Source: Parelaphostrongylus tenuis (Eukaryota; Nematoda; Chromadorea; Rhabditida; Metastrongylidae). From it: a DNA stretch of 64,000 nucleotides. Shown here in pieces: positions 45,735 through 55,249 of this stretch. The first letter of the stretch is position 1. Each line of letters begins with the position of its first letter. A model generated the notes under the pieces. The model searched no databases. It worked only from the letters and a program-made list of their open reading frames with translations, and was not told the DNA's origin. Both the position numbers and the translations under genes were made by a program. The stretch is from assembly GCA_019055375.1 (NCBI GenBank), contig JAHQIW010004262.1, positions 1-64,000 of the forward strand, in the 5' to 3' direction.

Positions 45735-46092
45735 GTTTATACATAAAGTGAATTAAAAACAACTATAACTGTTTTTTAAAATAGAGACCATTGCTATCCG
45801 CGACCTTGTTCCAACGATCTGCAAGCTTTAGGATCTTCTTGAAATAGCATTCTTAGGGCTTCGAATCAAAGAATTCCCGACGTGTCTATTCAACTTTGTC
45901 AAATGTGTCTAATCGGCGTCTACGCAGGAAAAGTACATTGAGAGGAAATCGGGCCATAATCGGAAGGCGCAGCACCTGGAAATTAGGCTGGGTGCTGCAA
46001 AACTTCGATCCCCCCAAATAATTAACCTTTTCCTTAGTACTTTGCGGTGTGAGGTTTGGCACTGTCTTGCTGAAACAGCGCGCTTTTGACAA
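45735..46092 (-). mobile_element. mariner transposase fragment (copy M4) abutting copy G
   Basis: Minus strand: ARCFSKTVPNLTPQSTKEKV (decayed from the FQQDNAxPHTA...TxxKL segment), then PIMARFPLNVLFLRR (decayed from APSDYHLF), FDKVE, EFFDSKP-ECYFKKILKLAD and RWNKVADSNGLYF, the C-terminal end. Two or more stops or shifts. Its upper edge coincides with the point where exon 2 of copy G stops matching the family. Confidence 0.75.
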
Positions 46093-46566
46093 TCAATATC
46101 GGGTATTACAAGACGGGACACGGGTGCTTGAGCTCCCTCTTTGCTAACTGCTATACCAGGGAGAGCAGAAACACTGGATGTATCAAAGTAGACCACGCTT
46201 ACAAGCAGCGAAAGGCCAATTAAAGTGAAGTTTCTCGTGCTATCTGCAGCAAGATTAGTGTTTTCATTGTAAATAATCAAAAAGTAAACCACCGTGCTGA
46301 ATGATTTTTACGTCTCTCCAATCATAGTTCAAAATCTTCCAACAAAAGGCTTAGCTGAGACTGCATGAGAGCCCTGATAAAGCACTGAATATATAACATT
46401 TTGATTAGTGTTCACTAAGTTCCATCCAGTGAAAACATCTGTTGTGCTACAATAATCTTCCATACATTACCTTGAACTGGCAGATCACTCCGCATACATA
46501 CATTGCCAAAATTATGGTTGGCAGTGGAATAACTAAGTACATCAACTCAAATCTTGCCATTTTCAT
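46093..46566 (-). pseudogene. secreted-protein family copy G, exons 1-2 only
   Basis: Exon 1 (46471-46566, minus) reads MKMARFELMYLVIPLPTIIL then AMYVCGVICQFK, with donor GTAATG, but is one base shorter than the family at the GQ codons, so phase is lost. Exon 2 (46101-46243) reads STRNFTLIGLSLLVSVVYFD, LPGIAVSKEGAQAPVSRLVI and ends in mariner sequence where MQT and the donor should be. Exons 3-5 are not found downstream. Dead. Confidence 0.8.
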
Positions 46567-46605
46567 GGAGATATTGATCTTTGGCTCCTATAAATCTGAG
46601 CGAAT

Positions 46606-47175
46606 AACGTACTTGGCTAATCGGATACATGGAAGGTCCATCTTTGCGACCTGTGCGAACCCCAGCACATTTTCCATTCGTCTCTTCTTCTCGTGATTGT
46701 CGCCCATGGTGATGGCCCGATTCAAAATTGGCGGCTAGCACGAGTTTCTTCACGTGTGAATGGTTGCCCTCAGGGTCGGGAGTAACCACGTGGAGTCCAC
46801 TCTACACTTCGTTTCGTCCATCTGTCGGCTGATCTTCCTACTATATGACCGGCACATCTGTATTTCGCTAACGATGTGAATTTTTCTGGATCACGAAGAT
46901 GAGACAAATTTCGAAGATCTGAGCTTCGCAAGCTGAGTAGATGTTGTGAGAGCCGACTAAATCTCAGAGGAGATTGCTTGGGCGCTCTGTGTGTTGTTCG
47001 CAGTAGTTTTGACGTGGTCAAGGCCCACGTATTTGCCGCATAACAGAGAGCTGAGAGGACTGTCAAATCAAAAAGGTGAGCGCACAGTTTGGGGCTCGCT
47101 GTTTGGTCGATGGTTTCTTTAAGAGAACCAAATGTGGCTCATGCTACTCTCCTTCATCTTTCCAGTTCCTCCTTC
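46606..47175 (-). mobile_element. RTE-type retrotransposon 3' fragment
   Basis: Minus strand: TVLSALCYAANTWALT, LLRTTHRAPKQSPLRFSRLS, LRSSDLRNLSHLRDPEKFTS, AGHIVGRSADRWTKRSVEWT, then in another frame ...DLPCIRLAKY toward the 3' end. This is a different RTE subfamily from that at 37-39 kb (TRAPKQSP versus ERAVGRS). Flanking DNA on both sides matches the uninterrupted 5' flank of copy F, so the element inserted into the 5' flank of copy G. Confidence 0.85.
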
Positions 47176-47179
47176 ATGC

Positions 47180-47490
47180 AATAATGTAGATATTGGAAAC
47201 TAATTTTCATTTTTGCGTGTGGTCAAACAATTAAACAAGGCATTTGGCACTCAACACTTATAACTAAATGACGTCAGCGTGGCAGCTTTTTGATGACTTT
47301 TCCAAGTGTTTTAGGGTTAACCACATGTTCGAAACAGCGCAAAATTCTTTGAAGCACGTCCGAGGACAGATTTCGCTACATCAAAGCATAAGTGAATCAG
47401 TTAGTAAGGTGAGATACATGGAGCATTCTTAATGAGATTGGAGCCGAATCGAATTGAAGTACTGGGATTAGCACAATAGGAAACAAAACT
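47180..47490 (-). other. displaced 5' flank of copy G
   Basis: GGCATTTGGCACTCAACAC, TGACGTCAGCGTGGCAG and following blocks match 41700-41890 upstream of copy F (TGACACTCAACAC, GGCGTCAGTGTGACAG). The RTE insertion has pushed this flank about 0.6 kb away from exon 1. Confidence 0.6.
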
Positions 47491-47494
47491 GTGA

Positions 47495-48340
47495 TACGAG
47501 ACGAATAAAGTGGTAAAGTTAAGGAGAATGTTATTGAAGTTAAACAGTGTTGTAATGAAAGGAGAGAGTAGCGCAGTGGCTAGTGATGCGAAGTTTCAAG
47601 AAGCAGAATTGATTTGCAATTGATATGCAAGGCGCTAGTGCGATACCTCTATAACACTCTTATGCAACTGACTAAAGAATGACTCAGGAAGTCTCTCAGC
47701 CGAGTTACCTTCAAAACTGCAGGGAGAATCGTCTCATGCAGTATTCTTCCTCATTTATAAAGAGGACGACATCTTTAGGCAACACTTTAAGCAACACGTG
47801 AAATATTCGAAGACATCTGTGGAGAGTAAATGCGAAGAAGTTGATCAATACTAAGATCCGCATTGCGAATTTTGATATCTGGTCCTGCGCAGTGTATCTG
47901 CAAAGAATACTGACAAAACACAATTCTTGTTCCATTCAATCTTTACCACAACCTATTGTGCAGATCTAGCACTTCGTGCATTCGATTCGTTTCCTCGCAT
48001 TTATCTTCCTCATGGGTTTTCAAACATTTTAAGTCCTTCTGCTGCTGTTGCTTGACAATTTTTTGTTATGGATAACAGAACGATGGCCGAGACGATTTTA
48101 ATAATGGAGGTAACCGAACCGAGGTGTTCCCTATGGGCGCTCATTTGATTAGCTGTGAAAAAGTGTTAAGAGAGGGTATCCAGTTGGCATCGCTTATCAC
48201 CTCTTTATACCATCACTAACCACTACGCTATATCGCCGTAGTACTACATTACAATACTTACATTGATTTTATTTTGCATAGTCCTTTATCAAACTTCAAT
48301 GTACGCATGAACTACAGAGTAATGAGCATTTAAACAGTTC
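47495..48340. other. unassigned DNA
   Basis: A short tRNA-like A-box stretch (GTAGCGCAGTGGCTAGTGA) at about 47570 and a partial SINE family 2 tail at about 47965-48005 are the only recognisable pieces. No gene. Confidence 0.35.
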
Positions 48341-48356
48341 ATATTCGTGCTTGGTT

Positions 48357-48641
48357 CTTATAGATGTGAGCGAAGTAGCGAATTTCTGCATCTGGCAGAC
48401 ACTTTTTCTAAATGCGTAAAATAACTGATCAGTATACCCAATATGTGGAGTACTGTGCAAAAACGTTTGCGTCCGCCGGGATTCGAACCCAGATCTCACT
48501 CTTTCCGGGAGCGTATGCTAACCGTTGCACTCCATATATTGGGTATTCTTTTTCATTTAGTTATCTTATAGATGTGAACGAAATAGCGAATTTCTGCATT
48601 TGGCAGACACTTTTTCTAAATGCGTAAAATAACTGATCAAA
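48357..48641. repeat. about 78-bp direct repeat flanking a tRNA-like sequence
   Basis: 48357-48433 and 48567-48641 are near-identical direct repeats (TCTGCATCTGGCAGACACTT and CTAAATGCGTAAAATAACTG shared). Between them ATACCCAATATGTGGAGTAC (about 48434) and CTCCATATATTGGGTATTC (about 48530) form a diverged inverted pair around the tRNA-like segment. Confidence 0.75.
48470..48535 (-). tRNA. tRNA-like sequence, probably pseudogene
   Basis: Minus strand has a D arm GTGC/GCAT with AACGGTTA loop, an anticodon arm CGCTC/GAGTG with loop CCGGAAA (anticodon GGA by position) and a T arm with a perfect B box GGTTCGAATCC. The 5' acceptor strand does not pair with the 3' strand CGGACGC, and position 33 is C instead of U. 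The variable loop is short, unlike serine tRNAs. Best seen as a tRNA-derived pseudogene or SINE head. Confidence 0.5.
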
Positions 48642-48744
48642 GCGCATGTCCTACAAATTACCCAAAAAAAAAGTTGCTACTAACTCAGCCGTTTCGACTA
48701 GAATAACTGCAGGAGTTCTTGAAAGCGACATATATCTTGGATAT

Positions 48745-48860
48745 GCAAATATATATATATCTATATACATACATATATATATACATATATATTGGTATAT
48801 ATACACATATATATGTATATATACATATATAAATGTACATATACACATATATATGCATTT
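48745..48860. repeat. (AT/ACAT)n microsatellite
   Basis: About 115 bases of alternating AT with regularly interspersed C, G and T (ATACATATATAT type). Frames read across it are low-complexity I/Y/H strings and not real proteins. Confidence 0.95.
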
Positions 48861-48864
48861 ATAG

Positions 48865-49200
48865 GATGCTTAAAGAATTGTTAATTTCGCAGATATTTCA
48901 ACAGTGAAAAATATTGCATAAAAATGAATTCATCCACTCGAAGGAGTGATAACGTCTATTAACCCTTTTGAGACCATGTGGGCGTTTCGTCTCACGCTGC
49001 GCGACGTCAAATGTCCTCAGCTACTGTTACGGCGGCTCCACTCCCTGTGGGAAAGGCGGCACATTTCGTTGGAAAACAAGCGCCAAAGAGCATGATGGAT
49101 ACGAGTAGGTGAATTCAAGTTCTGAGGGAATACTTCATCATCAAATGATAGAATTTTATTGAAAGGACTTTTACAGGAATGATCTTAGTAAAGAGGACAT
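48865..49200. other. unassigned spacer
   Basis: Nothing recognised; GC-richer near 48990-49080 without a visible gene. Confidence 0.4.
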
Positions 49201-49268
49201 CCTTATTTTTATCCTTTCATCATTATTTGAGCCAACATGTCATGTGGTCTGGTAAGGACTCTTGTACA

Positions 49269-49311
49269 GCCCAAGACACGTGTTTCGTCCTTACAGACTC
49301 ATCAGCAGGGC
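49269..49311 (-). ncRNA. hammerhead ribozyme (type I), left half
   Basis: Minus strand: GCCCTG, CTGATGA, stem II GTCT/GGAC with loop GTAA, GAAA, stem III ACA/TGT with two-base loop, GTC, TTGGGC. All invariant core bases are present. Stem I has one U-U mismatch. Predicted cleavage between C49275 and T49274 as counted on the plus numbering. Confidence 0.85.
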
Positions 49312-49608
49312 AGAACCCGTCGTCTGTCGACCTTTCCATAGTCAGTTCTCTCGGGAGCGTGACACTCCTTATATATAGTTATCGACGACGTACGCTTAAC
49401 ACTCTATGTCAGGTGAAACATTCACCTAACACAGAGTGTTGTGCACTCGATTGTTCATTGGCTGGTACTTTTATCATAATTATACCTTTATCTCCTTTAT
49501 GTTTCACTTGACACAGAGTGTAAAGCGTAAGTCGTCGATAACTATATATAAGGAGTGTGACGCTCCCGAGAGAACTGACTATGAAAAGATCGACAGACGA
49601 CGGGTTCT

Positions 49609-49651
49609 GCCCGGCTGATGAGTCTGTGAGGACGAAACACGTGTCTCGGGC
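49609..49651 (+). ncRNA. hammerhead ribozyme (type I), right half
   Basis: GCCCGG (49609-49614), CTGATGA (49615-49621), stem II GTCT/GGAC with GTGA tetraloop (49622-49633), GAAA (49634-49637), stem III ACA/TGT with loop CG, cleavage triplet GTC ending at 49645, then TCGGGC closing stem I with six pairs (one G-U). Every consensus position fits. Faces away from the left ribozyme, so both read outward from the palindrome centre. Confidence 0.9.
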
Positions 49652-49679
49652 TGTACAAGAGCCCTTACCAGACCTTGAC

Positions 49680-49772
49680 AATGACATTGATAGCAGTGAT
49701 AATTGAGGATGGAGATAGTGATAATGTTGATGACAATGATGGGAGCGATAGTGATAGTGTAAATCAATAATG
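49680..49772. repeat. imperfect GATAGT/GATAAT simple repeat
   Basis: About 90 bases rich in GAT and TGA units (GACAATGACATTGATAGCAG, GGGAGCGATAGTGATAGTG). It directly follows the palindromic PLE termini. Confidence 0.7.
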
Positions 49773-49799
49773 ATGAGTCCCAGTGGGATGAAAAATCGC

Positions 49800-51870
49800 C
49801 TGTACAGCACTAGACCTACTGGTTCTATACATGTTACATCCTTAATATATGATAGTAAAGGTAATGATGATAGTGATAGTAAAGTCGTGAATTGACAAAG
49901 ATTGAAGTAAGGTATAATGTTCGTAGATCAGATCGATGAAAAATTCCATTCTATTGCAATGTACGAAATCGTTTTTGACAAACAAACTTTGTTTTGCAAA
50001 TATTTTTGCATAGCCTTGTCAGGCGCACTTCCCTCTACCTTTGCTGTCATTCTCAATTTTCCCGTAGTCCTAATCAGCTACTGTAACGGCGGCGCCTTCT
50101 GCCGTGATGATGGAGGCGCTTATGGCAACGGAAACGCTGGAAGCACAATATTCTCACAGAAAGTCGCAGATGCCACGACTCTGTAAAGCCACGAAAGCGA
50201 CGGCGCTACGTCGCCTGCCTATCAGTGTTTGTCGTCAAAGGGTTAAATCAACAATTACAGCAAAAAAACAAAAAAAAAATTTAAACCGAGTTCTCAGAAA
50301 TGCCTCCTTTGACCTCTATACATTTACGAAATCACTTACGAAAATTTTCAACGATGCTCGCACACTCACATGTTTCTGTAGGATGAGAATATCCACAACC
50401 AAATCAAATCACTTCACAGTCGTCAAAATTCGTGAAAAGACCAGCAGAAATTCGTAAAAGCAAAAACCACGGGCCACAATCATTTTTCACTTTCCGTGAT
50501 GATCTCGGCCGATATTTGAGCCACCGCAGCGACATCATTGCTGTTCATCAACGGAAAGGCCAAAATCAATGCTTGCAGCTATCAGCAGCAAGTTTCACGG
50601 GACGTCTGGAGCCTTGGAGTACTCATCACTTTGGCGCGGACTGATTTAGCCTACAGCAGATTTAAGCTTCTGCGTATTTGGATTTCTCAACGATTTATAT
50701 CTGTCAAGAGCTGCTTCCAAGCTTTTAGAGCAGGAACATTCCGCCGAAGTACCGGATCACAACCCAACAGATTACTCCTTGTGGCTCATGCCGGAAAAGA
50801 AAGTTTATGCTTCTCACTACACTACCGTAGTCGCTCCCAAAACGACTACGACAACCGCTTAAAACGAAATTACGATGAAAACGTGTGTTAGCATTGTTGG
50901 CAATTTTCGCAGGCGACTTCGTAAATGTGTAGAGGTTGAAGAAGGCAATTTCAAGAATTTGCCAAAAACTATTTTTATGAAGATCTTACTTCTACCATCG
51001 TCTTTCCCCATTGCAAACAGACAAATATTTAACTTTTTTCACAAAACTAGTCTTTCAGAAGTCAAGAATAAAGTGATGGAATCTTTAAAAATCTCTGTGT
51101 ATCAAGGAGGTTTGTCGGTTTGATTAGAAAATTCCAGTCATAAAAATAACGCTTTATATTTTCTTTTTGGGATGTGATCAGGTATGGTAGGTACGGCTTT
51201 GTCGTTGATTATTCGTTTGAAGTTGTCTAAGCATAAATATCCAAAAAAGTCATGAGCTTCAAGAAATTTGTAGAGCTAAAGTTTGAGAGCGCTCAAACCT
51301 TCCAAAATTGTACCTTCTAAGCTGGAGAAGGCATTGACCCAAGAATACTATGAATTGTTCAAAAACTTGTATGTGGCAGTTTCATACGGTTGTTTTCGAT
51401 TATCTGGGAACAAACGATTAATTGACCTCATTCACTGTACAAGAACTTTTCGTAGGGGTATCAACAATCAATTGAAAGTTCTAATCTCAAACTAGCGCCT
51501 TATGTGGCTGCTTTTTCTTTCTCGAAAAGTTCTTTTAATAGCGATGTATCACACAGAATAAAATTATGCTTTACATGCAGCATGCGTTTTTTCTCTTATC
51601 TCGCTTATGTTTCACTGGACAAAGATCCTTCCTAGAACGTAGCGTAAGTTTCAATGATTCTAACGCTGGGCTCTTTTTTTTGAAAGACCTTTTTCACTGT
51701 AGTCCACATAATGGGCGAGCTTGTACACCGTGTGATCTACGGGGTTGAAGGCGAGCGTTAGATCGATGGCTTAACGCATTACACATGTGGATCGCAACTT
51801 TGATATTCAATTGTTGAAACTCCAGATAAAGATAAACTTAGATACTACGGGATTTCACCACATGTTTATC
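49800..51870. other. unassigned DNA with several open frames
   Basis: Plus-strand frames at 50104-50457 (117 codons), 50538-50891 (117), 50875-51123 (82) and 51283-51495 (70) cluster here. One contains SRDVWSLGVLI, which resembles protein kinase subdomain IX, but no other kinase motif is visible. The frames may be exon relics of a decayed gene or chance. I do not assign a product. Confidence 0.3.
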
Positions 51871-51879
51871 AAGTTTGCG

Positions 51880-52100
51880 CGTTAAGTGCTTCCAGCGAAT
51901 TATATGCATGATGAAGATGAAGGCGCGCGGTGGGTGTGAAACATATTTTTATTTTGTATTCTACAGTGTTGTAACAGGATCTTTTTCTGTGATAAACAGC
52001 TATGTAGAGCTGTAGCTAAAGATTTAGGCCATTAGTTAGTTATTAACACTCCTCTGGAAAATTTTCCATCTAGCGCTAAAGGTCGAATACTCGTTTATCC
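51880..52100 (+). repeat. dispersed repeat R2 (3' part)
   Basis: GCGCGCGGTGGGTGTGAAAC, TTTTATTTTGTATTCTACAG and TAGAGCTGTAGCTAAAGATT...TTATTAACACTCC match R2 copies at 11.0-11.3 and 56.2-56.35 kb. Confidence 0.5.
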
Positions 52101-52139
52101 CCCCAAAAACTTGAAGGAATCTTTTATACTATTCTTGCT

Positions 52140-54200
52140 TTGGAAAGGCCTTCGTAGTGCGTTTTAGTAACGAAAACGAGAACATGTTTCACTCTCGATT
52201 CGTTTTGCATCTCCAGTCGAAGTCCATGAATGACTTTCCACTTGACGCTCAATAGTCGTTTGATATCGTAAGTCTAAATGAATTCAAATAGGATTTGGAT
52301 TCTGGAGAGATCTTCAAAAAGCGCTTTATGAACGAAAAAGAAACTAGGCACTGTTACGTTGTCCGCACCTTTTTTCAACTCTCCAAAAACAATGCGGTTT
52401 CCGCTCTTTTTGGAGTTCTAAGAGTCATTTGAGCTATCAATCCCGGCAATTTGAATGTTTCTTCATTTATTGAGACAAGCTTCCCAATTCACTACGGCAA
52501 TAAAAAATTAAACTATGTTTCACTGCGTGTATTTCCTCTACTTCTTCAAAAACATATCGACGTTTCTTTGAGATAGCTAGGTTTTTTTGAATTGGAATTG
52601 CAAAAGAAACTTCGTTCTATTGTTTGCGAGGTTAGGCCTCTTATTGTCATTTTAAGCTGCCAAACAGACTGAGTAATAAGCCAGAGTCCATGCACGAAAA
52701 ACATGTAAACGTGAGGAAGCCTTGAAGCCTTATGCTGACCTAAAGCCTTTCTCAAGATGGAGAGAAGAGCCTAAATTTTGGAAACAGTAATTGTGTGCCA
52801 CATGTGAATCACCTTATGCGATCAGTCAACCGCGCAATCAATCATAGCCACTTACACACCCTAACCGACAAAAATGTGTGCCGAATGAGAAACTCCGCCT
52901 TATTTTCATTGCTACAACGTCCTCAGAAGCCTTTTTCTGAACACCACGTGAACCACTGAAATTGCCGAGATTTGTGCCATTGAATGACTACTAAAAGACT
53001 GAGGGAATAGCTCTGTCCAGCAAAAAAATGCGGCGAAACGCGCGAGTATGGAAAATAATTCAGTTTTCACTGCTACAGTGCATTAAAAAGCGCTTATCAA
53101 AATAAAGTAAAGCATAATCTTTCTCATTGGAGCTATTGAATCAATGCTTGAGCATAAAAGAGAAGTAAGTTTTTGAAGCTGGTGCCAATATCCGAAAAGT
53201 GCCGAAGGTCACGTTTCACATTCAAAATTTCATTGATACGAGAGATCTATAGGTATAAAAAGCATGTGAGTGTTTGGAGAAAGTTAATTTGTACCAAAAC
53301 ACTAGAAAAATTCAAAATTTCCTGGCATAAATTCATTTCTATAATAAATTAAAAACGAAAACTCTGTGCGCAGCCATTTCAACTACTAGCCCCAGGGGGC
53401 GCTGTTTCTCTCTTTGAAAATTCAAAATTTTCTCGCTGAACAAAATCCTTTCTTAAATTTTCAATGATAATTCGATAGCACGGATTTCGACAATTTCAAT
53501 ATTGTACTTGTTTTCAAAAGAAGGCTTTTCGCTGTGCTACAGCAATTAAAGGAAGTTTGGTTCCACAGATCTGAACCATTTCCGTCATCAGCATCCTACT
53601 ATAACTTTCTCAGAAACGCGCCTTTTGGTTTATAGTGATGCTTCGGTGAACATTTGACAGCGGAATTCTCAGAAATTTCAAAAATGTGCTTCAACTGTAA
53701 CTTTTTAATGCGATATATTGCTAGAAATTATTTGATATTTCACACTCAAAGATTATTGCGCTGAACAAGGCCTTTTTCCCAGGCTTTTGAAAACATCGAT
53801 TTGATCTTCTATAAGGACTTCTTAGTGCGCCGTAGTAACAAAAAGGAAAAAATTTGGTTACACGCAACGTGATGCTGGCACCAAGCTATCACGCTTCTTT
53901 GGATGCCAAATTTGCGGAACTCAGTATTTTTTTGATGTTACAGCGCATCTATCCAAAAACCAAGTGATTATTGAAATTGTCGAGATTTGTGCTAATGAAC
54001 GGCTATTGGAAGTTCGAAGGAAAACCTCTGTCAGACGAAAATACTTGAGTGTGAAGGGAAATATTATTCTAACTCTTACAGCGCAACAGGAAAGGAATTT
54101 CAGTGACAAAATTTACCTTTAGATTTCTCGAGATCTGGACTATCGAATGACTATCAAAACAGCGAGAAACATCAAAAAAACACAATTGTGCATAGTAGCG
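52140..54200. repeat. R3 repeat array, diverged units
   Basis: Component blocks recur in order several times: a GCTACAGCGCA-type start, an AAA...AAGCGCTT block, GAAATTGCCGAGATTTGTGC, CATTGAATGACTACTAAAAG, and GCTCTGTCCAGC. Clear units start near 52900, 53070, 53620 and 53930. It contains no coding region and is the largest such block in the window. Confidence 0.5.
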
Positions 54201-54233
54201 TAGAAAGAGCGCTTTTAAAACAGACGTCAGTTG

Positions 54234-54305
54234 TGCAAGGGTTAAAGCACGCTTATCCGCATTGGGTGAAATGCGGGTTCAAGTCTCACTTAACGGAAAT
54301 GTTCT
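54234..54305 (+). tRNA. possible tRNA pseudogene
   Basis: TTGTGCAAGGGTTAAAGCACGC resembles an A box/D arm, and GGGTTCAAGTCTCAC a B box/T arm at suitable spacing. The anticodon stem would rely on wobble pairs and the acceptor stem is not evident. Weak. Confidence 0.25.
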
Positions 54306-54363
54306 GCACATAAGTCTACATCATTCAGTATGCTAAAATACGTTTTTTCTAGGAGTGCAACGT

Positions 54364-54632
54364 AGAGAGGCGCCGTAGCCGAGTAGTTGTGGTGGCGGTC
54401 GCGACGCTTAGAGCCGAACTCCACTCCAACCCCCACCGTTCTCCGGCAGACAACAACAACGTCCCATGGAACGTCACAGCAAGGCTATGCTCCTTTTTGC
54501 AGGAAGACTCGCTCAAGCAGTAGTCTAGGCCGCTTAAGAAGAAGGCGAAAAGAAATGCGAGCTGAGTGCCATAAGTACGGGAATCCGCACAGTGAAAAAA
54601 ATATTGTGAAGACGAATCAAAGAAATTAAATA
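54364..54632 (+). mobile_element. SINE family 2 (tRNA Leu/Ser-like head), best copy
   Basis: Begins GAGGCGCCGTAGCCGAGTAG (A box TAGCCGAGTAGTTG, as in leucine or serine tRNAs), then GAGCCGAACTCCACTCC, CCCCCACCGTTCTCCGGCAG, CATGGAACGTCACAGCAAGG, GACTCGCTCAAGCAGTAGTC, GAAGAAGGCGAAAAG, and an A-rich end. Other copies: 15430-15660 (-), 56980-57245 (+), 28085-28215 (-, partial). Confidence 0.75.
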
Positions 54633-54706
54633 ATTTCAATATGCCAAATAATCATTTTTGAGCCACGCATGTCATGTGGGCCTGTTAAAAAGGGCTGACT
54701 TATAGA

Positions 54707-54749
54707 GCCCGATACATGTGTTTCGACCTTGTAGTCTCGTCAGACGGGC
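54707..54749 (-). ncRNA. hammerhead ribozyme (type I), complete core
   Basis: Minus strand: GCCCGT, CTGACGA, stem II GACT/GGTC with ACAA loop, GAAA, stem III ACA/TGT, cleavage triplet GTA, TCGGGC. Stem I pairs over five bases. All core positions conform. Confidence 0.85.
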
Positions 54750-54886
54750 AGTTGCCCTTCGTCTTTAGCCAATCCTCTGTAGGTGCTCTAGTCCCGTCAC
54801 TAAGAGTCAAATTTCAATATGCCAGATAATCATTTTTTCAACCACACATGTCATGTAGTCTGTTAAAGATTGGATAACTTATAGAG

Positions 54887-54929
54887 CCTGATACCCGTGC
54901 TTCGATCTTACGATCTCGTCAGTCGGGCA
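54887..54929 (-). ncRNA. hammerhead ribozyme with mutated A15.1
   Basis: Minus strand: GCCCGA, CTGACGA, stem II GATC/GATC with GTAA loop, GAAG in place of GAAA, CACGGGTATC, AGGC. The G at position 15.1 and the changed stem III should impair cleavage. Confidence 0.65.
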
Positions 54930-55249
54930 GTTACCCATTTTCGTCGTTTGCTAATCTCTGTGGGTGTCCTTCTCCACATTAAGAGGTAATGACAATGAAC
55001 GTTTTACACTATATGTCCAGTGAACTTATCTCCGATCATAGAGTGTTGCATCTTCGATTGCTCTTGATTAGTATGTTTGATATATTATATCGTTCGTTTA
55101 GAGTGTTTTATTAAGACTACAACTCAAATTTCAATATGTCAAGAATCGTTTTTGAGCCATGCATGCCATGTGGTCTGTTCAAAAGGGCTGACTTATATGA
55201 AGTGGCTTGAAAATGATTATTTGGAATGTTGAAATTTGAGCTGTGATCG

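Larger units (their letters stand above)
49205..49675. mobile_element. palindromic PLE pseudo-LTR pair carrying two intact hammerhead ribozymes
   Basis: Left half (49210 to about 49440) and right half (about 49500-49672) are inverted copies: TCATGTGGTCTGGTAAGG at left pairs with CCCTTACCAGACC at right, and AGTCAGTTCTCTCGGGAGCG with its complement near 49567. The centre holds about 60 bp of unique DNA. Terminal structure and ribozymes match PLE pLTRs, but no endonuclease or reverse transcriptase is present. TTTCATCATTATTTGAGCCA at the left outer edge is shared with the 6.5 kb element. Confidence 0.75.
54635..55240 (-). mobile_element. cluster of three PLE-type terminal sequences
   Basis: AATTTCAATATG(C/T)CA starts three successive copies (about 54635, 54808, 55125) in the same orientation. 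The first two contain hammerhead ribozymes on the minus strand; the third is cut off after about 80 bp and followed by an inverted scrap ending at 55240. Shared internal blocks: CATGTCATGT, TATAGAGCC, GGGCAGTT. This looks like tandem pLTRs of one PLE family. Confidence 0.65.

Noticed and set aside
48646..48864. Open frames of I/Y/H-rich peptide on both strands
   Set aside because: They are translations of the (AT/ACAT)n microsatellite.
49409..49810. 133-codon minus-strand open frame
   Set aside because: It crosses the palindromic PLE termini and the simple repeat, and reads like ribozyme and repeat sequence with no protein-like pattern.
50538..50891. SRDVWSLGVLI in an open frame, resembling a protein kinase subdomain IX motif
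   Set aside because: No catalytic loop, DFG or glycine-rich loop is visible around it in any frame, and the rest of the frame is unlike a kinase. Probably chance.
54234..54305. A functional tRNA gene
   Set aside because: A and B box-like segments are present, but acceptor and anticodon stems do not form well. Kept only as a weak pseudogene.
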